Below, piece after piece: positions 1-8,236 of a DNA stretch of 64,000 bases. Location of the stretch: NCBI RefSeq assembly GCF_034661235.1, contig NZ_CP141059.1, positions 3,037,501-3,101,500 of the forward strand, written 5' to 3'. A program made the position numbers and the translations under genes. The notes under the pieces are model-generated. The model was not told the origin of the DNA. It made no database searches and saw only the letters and a program-made list of their open reading frames with translations. Origin of the DNA: Nocardioides bizhenqiangii. Lineage in GTDB: Bacteria; Actinomycetota; Actinomycetes; Propionibacteriales; Nocardioidaceae. The stretch's first letter is position 1. The number at the start of each line of letters is the position of its first letter.

Positions 1-288
1 ATCCAGAAGGCGCTCGACAACGACGACCCGGACTTCCGCACCCGCGCGATCCTCATCAAGGAGCAGCGCTCCGAGCTCGTGAAGCACCACCTGTGGGTGC
101 TGTGGACCGACTACTTCAAGCCCCCGCACTTCGAGAAGTACCCCGAGCTGCACACCCTCGTCAACGAGGCGACCAAGCTCGCCGGCGCCACCGGCACCAA
201 GGGCACCCTCGACGCCGGCAAGGCCGACGAGCTGCTGGCCAAGATCGACGAGATCGCCAAGATCTTCTGGGAGACGAAGCAGGCATGA
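1..288 (+). CDS. C-terminal part of an unrecognised protein (5' truncated)
   Basis: An open frame enters at base 1 and runs 95 codons to TGA at 286-288. It is rich in Lys, Glu, Asp and Leu and reads as mostly helical and soluble. It has an aromatic patch (KHHLWVLWTDYFKPP) near its middle. I do not recognise the family. The stop overlaps the ATG of the anti-sigma gene in an ATGA, so the two are probably co-transcribed and translationally coupled. The true start lies outside the window; ATG at 79 is only an internal Met or Val-region codon, since the frame is open upstream of it. Confidence 0.6.
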   Translation: MQKALDNDDPDFRTRAILIKEQRSELVKHHLWVLWTDYFKPPHFEKYPELHTLVNEATKLAGATGTKGTLDAGKADELLAKIDEIAKIFWETKQA

Positions 289-704
289 TCGCGAGCGGCG
301 TGGGCGCCCGATCCGACGTCGAGCTGCGGCTGCCGGCGGACGGCGCCTACGCCGCTGTGCTCCGCACCCTCACCGCCGGCCTCGCGGCGCGCCTCGACTT
401 CACGATGGACGACATCGAGGACCTGAGGATCGCCGTGAGCGAGGCGACGGCGATGGTGCTCGACCAGGCCGACGCCGGCGCGGACCTGGTCTGCAAGTTC
501 CGCCTCGAGCCCGGAGAGCTCCGGCTCGAGGTCGCCGCCGCGGCGGAGTCGCCCGCGGCGCCGGACTACGACAGCTTCGGCTGGCAGGTCCTCACCACCC
601 TCACGAGCGCTGCCAGCGTCGAGGCGACGCGCGGTCAGTACGCCGTCCTCATCTCGGTCCACTCCTCGCTCGACCCTTCGGCCGTCGACGGAGCCGGACT
701 CTGA
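285..704 (+). CDS. RsbW/UsfX-like anti-sigma factor (HATPase_c_2 fold)
   Basis: 139 residues, the length of RsbW-type anti-sigma factors. The central DDIEDLRIAVSEATAMVLDQ matches the N-box helix of the GHKL fold. Expected role: bind the SigB/SigF-type sigma factor encoded 1 nt downstream and hold it inactive until an anti-anti-sigma protein releases it. The N-box keeps Glu53, but the Asn that normally coordinates Mg-ATP is Met57, and no clear glycine-rich lid is seen, so kinase activity is doubtful. The start ATG overlaps the previous stop (ATGA). No RsbV-like gene is in view. Confidence 0.8.
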   Translation: MIASGVGARSDVELRLPADGAYAAVLRTLTAGLAARLDFTMDDIEDLRIAVSEATAMVLDQADAGADLVCKFRLEPGELRLEVAAAAESPAAPDYDSFGWQVLTTLTSAASVEATRGQYAVLISVHSSLDPSAVDGAGL

Positions 705-705
705 G

Positions 706-1515
706 ATGACGGAGGTCGGTTCTCGGGACAGTGGCCGATCCGCTGCTCTCGAAGAGACCAGGCGCGAGAACGCCCGGCTGTTCGCGGTCTTCCGCGACCC
801 CGACGTCTCCGACGCCGAGCGCGACGGCGCCCGCGAGGCCCTCGTGCACCTGCACCTGGCGCTGGTCGAGCACTGCGCGCGCCGGTTCCGCAACCGCGGC
901 GAGCCGTTCGAGGACCTGGTGCAGGTCGGGACGATCGGCCTGATCAAGTCCGTCGACCGCTTCGACACCGATCGCGGCGTGGAGTTCTCGACCTACGCGA
1001 CTCCCACGATCATCGGCGAGATCAAGCGTTACTTCCGCGACAAGGGGTGGGCGATCCGCGTCCCGCGCCGGCTCCAGGAGCTGCGGATGCAGATCAGCGC
1101 GTCGACCGCGGAGCTCACCCAGTCGCTCGGCCGCTCCCCCACGCCCCGCGAGATCGCCGAGGCCATCGGCTGCTCGGTGGAGGAGATCGTCGAGGGCATG
1201 GAGTCGAGCAACGCCTACGCCACCCTCTCCCTCGACGCCACGGACGACTCCGACGACGGCGGCGGCGGGCAGAGCATGCTCGACGCGATCGGCATCGACG
1301 ACGACGCACTCGAGCAGGTCGAGATCCGCGAGTCGGTCAAGCCGTTGCTCGAGAGCCTGCCGCCGCGTGAGAAGAAGATCCTGCTGCTGCGCTTCTTCAA
1401 GAACATGACGCAGTCGCAAATCGCCGCGGAGATCGGCGTGTCCCAGATGCACGTGTCGCGGTTGCTCACCCGCACCCTCGACCAGCTCCGGGAGTCGCTG
1501 GAGGCCGACGACTGA
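706..1515 (+). CDS. SigB/SigF/SigG-family RNA polymerase sigma factor
   Basis: 269 residues with regions 2, 3 and 4. Region 2 reads FEDLVQVGTIGLIKSVDRFD and FSTYATPTIIGEIKRYFRD, region 3 starts near GWAIRVPRRLQEL, and region 4 has the helix-turn-helix MTQSQIAAEIGVSQMHVSRL. This is the general-stress / development sigma class controlled by RsbW partner switching. The ATG lies one base after the anti-sigma stop, so both are made from one message. Residues 1-25 are variable and the family usually starts in such a tail. The promoter it recognises cannot be verified here. Confidence 0.93.
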   Translation: MTEVGSRDSGRSAALEETRRENARLFAVFRDPDVSDAERDGAREALVHLHLALVEHCARRFRNRGEPFEDLVQVGTIGLIKSVDRFDTDRGVEFSTYATPTIIGEIKRYFRDKGWAIRVPRRLQELRMQISASTAELTQSLGRSPTPREIAEAIGCSVEEIVEGMESSNAYATLSLDATDDSDDGGGGQSMLDAIGIDDDALEQVEIRESVKPLLESLPPREKKILLLRFFKNMTQSQIAAEIGVSQMHVSRLLTRTLDQLRESLEADD

Positions 1516-1537
1516 CCTGTCCCGGCCCTTCCGAGTG

Positions 1538-1921
1538 CTACTCCTCGCCGGACAGGGCGGCGATGGAGTCGCGGTGCAGGACGCCGGCGAGCACGACGAG
1601 CGCGACCACCGCGACGGCGATCGCGGCCACCAGGTGCTCCCGGATGTTCCACGCCAGGCCGAGCCAGATCAGCTGCGTGATCAGCGCCGGACCCCGCGAC
1701 CAGGTGGCCCGACGCCACAGCCCCCAGCCGGCGAAAAGCAGGAGGGCGCCGTACCCGCCGAAGAAGACGGCCGTCGACAGTCCCATCGCCCGGCGGCCGG
1801 CATCCAGGTCCGCGATCTCGGCGACTGCGAGCACCACCAGCACCATCCCCTGGACGGCCACCAGGGACGCGGCCACCGTCAGTGGCGGGGGCGCGACGGA
1901 CGGCGGCGGCGGGTCGGACAC
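1538..1921 (-). CDS. Small integral membrane protein, four predicted helices
   Basis: 127 residues with a proline-rich cytosolic N-terminus (PPPPSVAPPPL) followed by about four hydrophobic segments rich in Ala, Val and Leu. The middle loop WGLWRRATWSRGPALITQL is typical of a widespread actinobacterial family of unknown function. GTG start at 1921. It converges with the sigma gene (22 bp between stops) and diverges from whiB1. Role unknown. Confidence 0.7.
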   Translation of the reverse strand: MSDPPPPSVAPPPLTVAASLVAVQGMVLVVLAVAEIADLDAGRRAMGLSTAVFFGGYGALLLFAGWGLWRRATWSRGPALITQLIWLGLAWNIREHLVAAIAVAVVALVVLAGVLHRDSIAALSGEE

Positions 1922-2061
1922 CCGCGCGAGCCTAGACGACCCGAGGCGTCTGGAGGGTGGACGCGACCGCTGCCCGGCGGCCGTGCGCCGTACTGTGACC
2001 CAACAGACCGTCGCTAGCCCTTGATTCGCGGGCGTTTCCTTGGAACCCTTGCAGGGCGATC

Positions 2062-2075
2062 GTGAAACCGTTCAC
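2062..2075 (+). promoter_or_regulatory. CRP/GlxR-like site upstream of whiB1
   Basis: GTGA-AACCGT-TCAC fits the GTGA-N6-TCAC core of the cAMP receptor protein family exactly. It lies 91 bases before the whiB1 ATG, inside a 245-bp non-coding stretch (1922-2166) that otherwise shows no gene. In Mycobacterium tuberculosis whiB1 is controlled by the CRP homologue Rv3676, so the placement makes sense. Binding is inferred. Confidence 0.6.
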
Positions 2076-2166
2076 TTTTGCGGTCATTGTCGCGCCCGCA
2101 GGCCGCAAGGCGCACCAGAGCTTCGCCACGGCCTGCACGCACCGAGGAAAGAGGGATTCCCCACCC

Positions 2167-2421
2167 ATGGATTGGCGTCACCGTTCCGCATGCCTCGACG
2201 AGGATCCGGAGCTGTTCTTCCCGATCGGCAACACCGGTCCGGCCATCCTCCAGATCGAGGAGGCCAAACAGGTGTGCCGACGCTGCGACGTGCGCGAGCA
2301 ATGCCTCGCGTGGGCGCTCGAGGCGGGACAGGACCACGGCGTCTGGGGCGGTCTCAGCGAGGACGAGCGACGCGCCCTGAAGCGGCGCAACGCCCGGGCA
2401 CGGGTCCGCACGTCGGTCTGA
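2167..2421 (+). CDS. whiB1: WhiB1-type Fe-S transcription factor
   Basis: 84 residues, matching WhiB1 length. Cys9, Cys37, Cys40 and Cys46 form the C-x(n)-CxxC-x5-C set that binds a [4Fe-4S] cluster, followed by the GVWGG turn and a basic C-terminal tail (KRRNARARVR). WhiB1 binds region 4 of the principal sigma factor and its cluster senses nitric oxide. A longer frame opens at 2062, but the family start MDWRH, preceded by GAGGAAAGAGG, sets ATG 2167. It is followed by convergent pdtaS, as in mycobacteria. Confidence 0.96.
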   Translation: MDWRHRSACLDEDPELFFPIGNTGPAILQIEEAKQVCRRCDVREQCLAWALEAGQDHGVWGGLSEDERRALKRRNARARVRTSV

Positions 2422-2430
2422 CCGAGCCGG

Positions 2431-3903
2431 TCAGTCGAGCGGTATCGACAGGTCCGCCCGGGTCCCGCCTGCGGGCGACGACCCCAGGGTGAGGTGTCCG
2501 CCGAGCTCCGACTCGACCAGGGTCTTGACGATCGACAGGCCGAGGCTCGGTGAGCTGTCCAGCTCGAAGCCCTCCGGGAGACCGCGGCCGTCGTCGTCGA
2601 CGACGATCTCGAGCTGGTTGCCGCGCCGCTGCGCGGACATCACGACCTCCCCCACCTCGTCCGGGGCGGTGTCGTCGGTGGGATAGCCGTGCTCGACTGC
2701 GTTCTGCAGCAGCTCGGTGAGGACCATCGCGAGCGGCGTCGCCTGCTCCGAGACCAGCATCCCGAACCGACCCACGCGGCGGATCCGCACCGACGCCAGC
2801 CCGACGTCGGTGACCAGCCGGGCCAGCCGGTCGGCGATCGCGTCGAAGTCCACGGCTTCCTCGACCGCCTGGCTCAGGGTCTCGTGGACGATCGCGATCG
2901 AGCCGACCCGGCGTACTGCCTCCTCCAGAGCGGCGGTCGCGTCGGCGGAGTCGATCCGCCGCGCCTGCAGGCGAAGCAGCGCGGCGACCGTCTGCAGGTT
3001 GTTCTTCACCCGGTGGTGAATCTCTCGGATGGTGGCGTCCTTGGAGATCAGCTCGCGGTCGCGGCGCCGGAGGTCAGTCACGTCGCGCAGCAGGATCAGG
3101 CCACCGATGTGCTCGCCGTCCGGTCGCAGCGGGATCGCGCGGACGATCAACGCGATGTCGCCCGACCCGATCTCGGTGTCGCGGTGCGCCCGCGCGCCGA
3201 GCACCGCGCTCAGCGTCTCCTCGTCGGGCCGCTTCCGTGGCGGCACCAGCTCGCGGGTGAGGTCGGTGAGCAGGTGTCCGGCGAGGTCGCCGGCCAGACC
3301 GAGCTTGCGATAGACCGACAACGCGTTGGGGCTCGCGTAGACCACCCGGCCGCTCTCGTCGACCCGCAGGAAGCCGTCGCCGACCCGGGGCGAGTCCGCA
3401 TGGTCGCTGCGCTGGCCGGACGCCGGGAAGTGGCCGGACGCGATCATCTTGGTCAGGTCGCCGGCGGTCTGGAGGTAGTTGATCTCGAGCCGGCTCGGCG
3501 TCCGGACACCGAGCAGGTTGGTGTTGCGCGCGATCACCGCGATCACCCGGCCGTCCCGGCGAACCGGGATCGCCTCGACCCGCACCGGCACCTCGTCGCG
3601 CCACTCCGGGTCGCCCTCCCGCGCGATCCGGCCCTGCTCGTACGCCGCGTCGACCAGTGGTCGGCGTCCGGTGGCAACGAACGAGCCGACGATGTCGTCG
3701 ACGTACGCCGTCGGCCCGGTCGTCGGGCGCATCTGCCCGCCCGCCCAGTAGCCGCCGCCCTCGCGGTCGGGCATCCACATCACCAGGTCCGCGAAGGACA
3801 GGTCGGCGATGATCTGCCAGTCCGCGAGGATCCGCTGGAGCCACTCGATGTCCTCGTCGTCGAGGTCGGTGTGGCGCCGGGCGATCGCGGGGAGGGACGG
3901 CAC
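2431..3903 (-). CDS. pdtaS: PdtaS-type sensor histidine kinase
   Basis: 490 residues: an N-terminal GAF-like domain (about 1-150), a PAS domain (about 170-280), then a HisKA_2 dimerisation helix with the phosphoacceptor in EIHHRVKNNLQTVAALLRLQ near residue 294, and a HATPase_c domain with N-box LTELLQNAVEHGY and DDDGRGLP. No membrane segment, so cytosolic. PdtaS phosphorylates PdtaR, an ANTAR-type RNA-binding antiterminator that is not in this window. Position next to whiB1 in convergent orientation matches Rv3219-Rv3220c. Confidence 0.93.
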   Translation of the reverse strand: MPSLPAIARRHTDLDDEDIEWLQRILADWQIIADLSFADLVMWMPDREGGGYWAGGQMRPTTGPTAYVDDIVGSFVATGRRPLVDAAYEQGRIAREGDPEWRDEVPVRVEAIPVRRDGRVIAVIARNTNLLGVRTPSRLEINYLQTAGDLTKMIASGHFPASGQRSDHADSPRVGDGFLRVDESGRVVYASPNALSVYRKLGLAGDLAGHLLTDLTRELVPPRKRPDEETLSAVLGARAHRDTEIGSGDIALIVRAIPLRPDGEHIGGLILLRDVTDLRRRDRELISKDATIREIHHRVKNNLQTVAALLRLQARRIDSADATAALEEAVRRVGSIAIVHETLSQAVEEAVDFDAIADRLARLVTDVGLASVRIRRVGRFGMLVSEQATPLAMVLTELLQNAVEHGYPTDDTAPDEVGEVVMSAQRRGNQLEIVVDDDGRGLPEGFELDSSPSLGLSIVKTLVESELGGHLTLGSSPAGGTRADLSIPLD

Positions 3904-3993
3904 GGGCTCACGCTAGTGGACTCCGTCGTCGGAGTGGTTGCCGTCGCCGGGCCCGGTCCGGACCGGTCTTAACCGTTTGGCAGGATGTGCGTT

Positions 3994-4872
3994 ATGCCCC
4001 CCATTGTCGACTGGCGACACGTGTCTGCAGCCGACTTCAGAGTGCCCGCCGACCGCAGGCTGTCCGACCTCACCGCCGAGCTGACCGAGCTCCTCGGCAC
4101 CCCTGATTCCGAGCTCCGGGAGCTGGCCCTCGCGGTGCTCTGCACGTGGATCGAGCGTGGTGTCTACGACGACCTGCTGCCTGGCCTGGGCGACGGGATC
4201 GCAACCGGGTTGCTCACCGGCATCGGCGAGAGAGGCACCGACACCGTGTTCCGTCGCAGCTTCTCGGCACTCGTCGTCGCTGAGGTGATCGATCGGGACA
4301 CCCGCAAGCCCCGGGTGACCCGCGCGAAGGTCCACGAGTGGGGTGATCGCCTGGCGACCTGGTTCCTCATGGAGCGCGACGAGCGCGGCTGGGTGGACGA
4401 CCAGGGCTGGGCGCACGCGATCGCGCACGGCGCCGACGCCTTCGGCGCCCTCGCCCGCTCCCCGCACTGCGGCCCGGGCGAGCTGCTCGTCGTCCTCGAC
4501 GTCATCGGCGACCGCGTGACCCGCACGCCCGGAGCGGTCTGGTACTCCGGCGAGCACGACCGGCTGGCGATGACCACCCTGCACGTCCTGCGGCGCGGGC
4601 TGGTGCCCAACGAGCTGGTCGAGGCCTGGCTGGAGCGGATCGCCGAAGCGGCCCGGCCGCGGCGCGACAGCGACGCCAAGTCCGACGTCTACCTGCAGAC
4701 GGGGAACGCCGCGGCGTTCCTCCGTGCGCTCTACCTCCAGCTGGCGCTCGGGCCCGCCGCGCCGCCCCGGCGCACGGACATGGTCCTGCTGCTGGTCGAG
4801 CACCTGAGGCGCACACACCCGGCCTACCTCGGCCCGTCGCACCACCGCGCCGGCCCGCCCAGCGCCGATTGA
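3994..4872 (+). CDS. DUF2785 domain protein
   Basis: 292 residues. The stretch ERDERGWVDDQGWAHAIAHG and the helical repeats around it are the signature of DUF2785, an alpha-helical solenoid-like family of unknown function. ATG 3994 is preferred over ATG 3985 because the AGGA ribosome-binding bases overlap the first ATG and sit 8 nt before the second. The C-terminus is rich in Ala, Pro and Arg. The gene stands alone between divergent pdtaS and the ThDP enzyme; its stop lies inside a 12-bp tandem repeat. Confidence 0.85.
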   Translation: MPPIVDWRHVSAADFRVPADRRLSDLTAELTELLGTPDSELRELALAVLCTWIERGVYDDLLPGLGDGIATGLLTGIGERGTDTVFRRSFSALVVAEVIDRDTRKPRVTRAKVHEWGDRLATWFLMERDERGWVDDQGWAHAIAHGADAFGALARSPHCGPGELLVVLDVIGDRVTRTPGAVWYSGEHDRLAMTTLHVLRRGLVPNELVEAWLERIAEAARPRRDSDAKSDVYLQTGNAAAFLRALYLQLALGPAAPPRRTDMVLLLVEHLRRTHPAYLGPSHHRAGPPSAD

Positions 4873-4900
4873 CCTGCCGATTGACCTGCCGATTGACCTG
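4865..4900. repeat. Three perfect tandem copies of a 12-bp unit
   Basis: CCGATTGACCTG occurs at 4865-4876, 4877-4888 and 4889-4900 without change. The first copy contains the stop codon of the DUF2785 gene, and the array ends 26 bases before the next ATG. A 12-bp unit keeps reading frame, so copy change would not alter the upstream protein end. Confidence 0.9.
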
Positions 4901-4926
4901 CACGGCCAGTCGGTAGGTTTCCGTCC

Positions 4927-6609
4927 ATGACCTCGCCCGAGACCTCGACCGAACTCACCGGCCACGCCGGACAGCTCGCCGTCGCCGTTGCCCAGGCGCA
5001 CGGCGTCGAGACCATGTTCACGCTGTCCGGCGCGCACGTCTTCCCGATGTACGACGGCGCGGTGAAGGCGGCCGAGGAAGGGCAGCCGATGCGGCTGCTC
5101 GACGTACGGCACGAGCAGACCGCGGCGTTCGCGGCCGAGGCGACCGGCAAGCTCACCCGGGTGCCCGGCCTCGCCGTGCTGACCGCCGGACCCGGGGTGA
5201 CGAACGGCATCAGCGCGATGGCCCAGGCCCAGTTCGCCGGGTCGCCGATGGTCGTCGTCGGCGGCCGCGCGCCCAACAACCGCTGGGGCACCGGCGCGCT
5301 CCAGGAGATCGACCACCTGCCCATCGTCGGGCCGGTCACCAAGCGGGCGGCCACGCTGATGACCGCCGACGACGTCGCCGCCGGCTTCCACGAGGCGTTC
5401 ACGGCCGCGCGGTCGTCCCACCGCGGGCCGACGTACGTCGACGTGCCGATGGACGAGTTCTTCAACGTCGGCACGGGGGCGGTGCCCGTCGTCGGCGCCG
5501 ACGCGTTCCGCGGTGCGGAGCCCGACAGCGACGCGGTCGACCGGATCGCGGGACTGATCGCGGCGGCCGCGCGACCGCTGCTGATCCTCGGCACCGACGT
5601 CTGGGCCGACGGCGCGGAGACCGCGGCGCTGCGCTTCGTCGAGGCACTCGGCGTCCCCGCCATCACCAACGGGATGGGGCGCGGCGTGATCCCGGGCGGA
5701 CACCCGCTGCTGGTGACGAAGGCGCGGGGTGCCGCCATCGGCGGCGCCGACCTGGTCGTCGTCGTCGGCACCGCGCTCGACTTCCGGCTCGGCTACGGGA
5801 TCTTCGGCGGCAAGGACGGCGCTGAGCCGGCCCAGGTCGTGCACATCGCCGATTCCCCTGCCCTGGTCTCCGGGCACGCCGCGCTGGCCGCGTCGGTGGG
5901 CGGCGACCTGACCGCGGTCTTCGACGGCCTGCAGGCCGCGCTGGAGCGCGGCAACCGGCCGGACTGGTCCGGGTGGGTGTCGGGGCTGCAGGACACGGTC
6001 GCGGCGGCGGCTGCGCGGGACGCCGAGCTGCTCTCCGCCGAGGCCGACCCGGTGCACCCGGCGCGGATCTACGGCGAGCTGGTGCCCCGCCTCGCCGACG
6101 ACGCGGTCGTGATCGGCGACGGCGGCGACTTCGTCTCGTTCGCCGGCAAGTACGTCGAGCCGAAGCGGCCGGGCTGCTGGCTCGACCCCGGCCCCTACGG
6201 CTGCCTCGGCGCCGGGCTCGGCGCCGCGATCGCGGCGCGGGTCGCCCGGCCGTCCTCGCAGGTCGTGCTGCTGCTCGGCGACGGCGCTGCCGGGTTCTCG
6301 TTGATGGACGTCGACACCCTCGTCCGCCACAACCTGCCGGTCGTGATGGTGATGGGCAACAACTCCGCGTGGGGCTTGGAGAAAGGTCCGATGCAGATGC
6401 TCTACGGCTACGACGTCGTTGCCGACCTCGCGCCGCGGACCGCCTACGACTCGGTCGTGTCCGCGCTCGGCGGGGCCGGCGAGACCGTGACCGACCCGCG
6501 GCAGATCGGTCCCGCGCTCGACCGGGCGTTCGCCGCAGGCGCGCCGTACCTCGTCAACGTGATCACCGACGTCAACGCGGCGTACCCCCGCAGCACGTTC
6601 GGCATCTAG
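4927..6609 (+). CDS. Thiamine-diphosphate enzyme, acetolactate synthase-like
   Basis: 560 residues with the three domains of the ThDP-dependent decarboxylase/ligase superfamily: an N-terminal PYR domain with catalytic Glu63 in DVRHEQTAAFAAEA, a central FAD/nucleotide-like domain, and a C-terminal PP domain with the GDG-x(about 25)-NN cofactor motif (LGDGAAGFS ... VMGNNSAWGLE, about 450-480). Acetolactate synthase, oxalyl-CoA decarboxylase and 2-hydroxyacyl-CoA lyase share this plan; no regulatory subunit gene is adjacent, so a role in branched-chain amino acid synthesis is not supported by context. A thioesterase follows 7 bp downstream, which would fit an acyl-CoA substrate. Confidence 0.85.
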   Translation: MTSPETSTELTGHAGQLAVAVAQAHGVETMFTLSGAHVFPMYDGAVKAAEEGQPMRLLDVRHEQTAAFAAEATGKLTRVPGLAVLTAGPGVTNGISAMAQAQFAGSPMVVVGGRAPNNRWGTGALQEIDHLPIVGPVTKRAATLMTADDVAAGFHEAFTAARSSHRGPTYVDVPMDEFFNVGTGAVPVVGADAFRGAEPDSDAVDRIAGLIAAAARPLLILGTDVWADGAETAALRFVEALGVPAITNGMGRGVIPGGHPLLVTKARGAAIGGADLVVVVGTALDFRLGYGIFGGKDGAEPAQVVHIADSPALVSGHAALAASVGGDLTAVFDGLQAALERGNRPDWSGWVSGLQDTVAAAAARDAELLSAEADPVHPARIYGELVPRLADDAVVIGDGGDFVSFAGKYVEPKRPGCWLDPGPYGCLGAGLGAAIAARVARPSSQVVLLLGDGAAGFSLMDVDTLVRHNLPVVMVMGNNSAWGLEKGPMQMLYGYDVVADLAPRTAYDSVVSALGGAGETVTDPRQIGPALDRAFAAGAPYLVNVITDVNAAYPRSTFGI

Positions 6610-6616
6610 GCCACCG

Positions 6617-7012
6617 ATGACCCAGGTCCCGTCGGCCGAGGCCGCGCTCCACTTCACCGTCACCGACGACGACACCGCCGCCGCGGTGGGGTCAGGGACC
6701 TTGCCCGTGCTCGGCACCCCACGGTTGCTGGCCTGGTGCGAGGCCGCTACGTGCGCCGCGATCGACCCGGCGCTCGCGCCCGGCGAGACCAGCGTCGGGA
6801 CCCGGATCCAGCTCGAGCACCTGGCGCCGAGCGCGGTCGGGCAGGCGGTCGAGGTGACCGCCCGGCTGGCGTATGCCGACGGCCGGCTGCGGCGGTTCTC
6901 CGTCGCGGCGCGCAACGTCGGGCCGGAGGGACCGGGCAAGCTCGTCGGCAGCGGCGAGATCACCCGGGTGGTAGTGGACGGCGAGCGGTTCCTGTCCCGG
7001 ATTTCGGGCTGA
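6617..7012 (+). CDS. Hotdog thioesterase, FlK-like
   Basis: 131 residues, single hotdog domain. GTPRLLAWCEAATCAAI holds the conserved Glu on the long helix, and ETSVGTRIQLEHLAPSAVG holds the conserved His and the gate region, both as in the fluoroacetyl-CoA thioesterase FlK family. Expected to hydrolyse a small acyl-CoA in the cytosol. It starts 7 bp after the ThDP enzyme and is probably in the same operon. True fluoroacetate specificity is not implied. Confidence 0.85.
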   Translation: MTQVPSAEAALHFTVTDDDTAAAVGSGTLPVLGTPRLLAWCEAATCAAIDPALAPGETSVGTRIQLEHLAPSAVGQAVEVTARLAYADGRLRRFSVAARNVGPEGPGKLVGSGEITRVVVDGERFLSRISG

Positions 7013-7058
7013 ACGGCCGGACTGAGAGACTGGAGCGTTACCGATCCCAGGAGGAACC

Positions 7059-7133
7059 ATGGGCAAGACTGGTCGCAAGCGCCGTTCGCGCCGCAAGAAG
7101 GCCGCCAACCACGGCAAGCGCCCCAACAGCTGA
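7059..7133 (+). CDS. 50S ribosomal protein bL37
   Basis: A 24-residue, strongly basic protein: MGKTGRKRRSRRKKAAN followed by HGKRPNS. The ANHGKRPN ending is the hallmark of bL37, a tiny large-subunit protein seen in mycobacterial ribosome structures and conserved in actinobacteria. A strong ribosome-binding site (CAGGAGGAACC) precedes the ATG by a normal gap, and a hairpin terminator follows 17 bp after the stop. It is easily missed because of its size. Confidence 0.88.
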   Translation: MGKTGRKRRSRRKKAANHGKRPNS

Positions 7134-7149
7134 CTTCTGCTGAAGACTG

Positions 7150-7179
7150 AGCCTCCGGACCGTCACGGTCACGGGGGCT
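7150..7179 (+). terminator. Hairpin terminator after bL37
   Basis: AGCCTCCG pairs with CGGGGGCT (one mismatch) around a nested GACCGT/ACGGTC, giving a near-continuous stem. The stem is followed by TCGTCGTCT rather than a clean T run, as is common in high-GC actinobacteria. It also lies 10 bp from the stop of the convergent AraC gene, so it may serve both. Confidence 0.65.
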
Positions 7180-7188
7180 TCGTCGTCT

Positions 7189-8190
7189 CTAGTGGCGGCG
7201 AACGGTGCTGGGTGAGCGCCCCGTGGAGCGCTTGAACGCCCGGCTGAACGCCTCCTCGGACTCGTAGCCGACGCGTCGTGCGACCGAGGCGACGCCCAGG
7301 GTGGTCGAGCGCAGCAGGTCGCCGGCGACGTGCATCCGCCACGCGGCGAGGTAGCGGATCGGGGCGAGACCCAGCACCGCGCGGAACCGCTCGTCGAGCA
7401 GCGACACCGACACGTTGGCCTCCCGCGCGAGCCCGGCAACCGTCCACCGGTCCTCGGGTGATCCGTGGATCGCGGCCAGCGCCGGCGCGAGCACGGGGTC
7501 GGCAAGGGCCTGGAGCCAGCCGCTCTCGACCTGTGGCGCACTCGCCAGGTGGATCCGCAAGACCTCGCGCACCAGCAGCTCGGGCACCTGCGTGGGGCCC
7601 TCCAATCCGCCTTGCGAGGCGGGGGACGTTTGCGCCAACGCGTAGTCGATGCTGGCCTGGACCCATCCGCGCGCCGGCGCCTCGCTCGGGCTCACGACGA
7701 ACAACGGCGGCAGCGCGCGCAGACGCGGGTCGAACAGCGGGTGATCGCTGGTGAGGTAGCCGCACACCAGATCGGTCCGCTCGCCGCCGGACCCGTGCCG
7801 CACCACCGGCATCTGAGTCCACGGCGGCATGTCGAGGATCGTCACCATGTCGACGACCTCGGCCGGCTGGGCGCCGCCCATGGTGTGGAGGTCGCCGTAC
7901 GGCAGCACGATCACGTCACCCTCGTAGGCCCAGTGCTTCTGGCCGTCGGCGAGCATGGTCCAGCACCGGCCGGTCGCAACGACGTGGAACAGGGCGACCC
8001 GGGGCGCCCCGGGCTGGAGCAGCGCGGCCGTGTCGGCTGCCGACGGCGAACGGTAGGACCACGCCTCGGAGTACTCGCCGCGCAGGAAGACCGCGCCCTG
8101 CAAGTGCATCCGGTCGAGGACGTCGCTGAGTGTGGCGTTGCGGTCAAGTCCGGTGGGGACGCGGTCATGGCCGGAGAGCTGCTCCGACAT
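7189..8190 (-). CDS. AraC-family transcription regulator with cupin N-domain
   Basis: 333 residues. Residues 1-190 form an AraC-type cupin (SDVLDRMHLQGAVFLRGEYS ... GDVIVLPYGDLHTMGG), and the last 100 hold two helix-turn-helix motifs (WTVAGLAREANVSVSLLDER and GVASVARRVGYESEEAFSRA). Family members sense a small ligand and control nearby genes. ATG 8190 is chosen because a longer frame to 8250 would run into the divergent DUF4242 gene. That divergent gene is the likely target. Confidence 0.88.
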   Translation of the reverse strand: MSEQLSGHDRVPTGLDRNATLSDVLDRMHLQGAVFLRGEYSEAWSYRSPSAADTAALLQPGAPRVALFHVVATGRCWTMLADGQKHWAYEGDVIVLPYGDLHTMGGAQPAEVVDMVTILDMPPWTQMPVVRHGSGGERTDLVCGYLTSDHPLFDPRLRALPPLFVVSPSEAPARGWVQASIDYALAQTSPASQGGLEGPTQVPELLVREVLRIHLASAPQVESGWLQALADPVLAPALAAIHGSPEDRWTVAGLAREANVSVSLLDERFRAVLGLAPIRYLAAWRMHVAGDLLRSTTLGVASVARRVGYESEEAFSRAFKRSTGRSPSTVRRH

Positions 8191-8236
8191 GAGACTCAGT
8201 GTGTCAGAACCCGCCCCCCTCCGAAGGAGACTTCCG

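Noticed and set aside
2062..2166. Earlier start for whiB1
   Set aside because: The family begins at MDWRH and a Shine-Dalgarno sequence precedes ATG 2167; the earlier Met overlaps the CRP-like site.
3913..6963. Very long minus-strand open frame (1016 codons) opposite DUF2785 and the ThDP enzyme
   Set aside because: It has no domain match, is Arg/Gly/Ala-rich as expected of an antisense frame in high-GC DNA, and lies opposite two well-supported genes.
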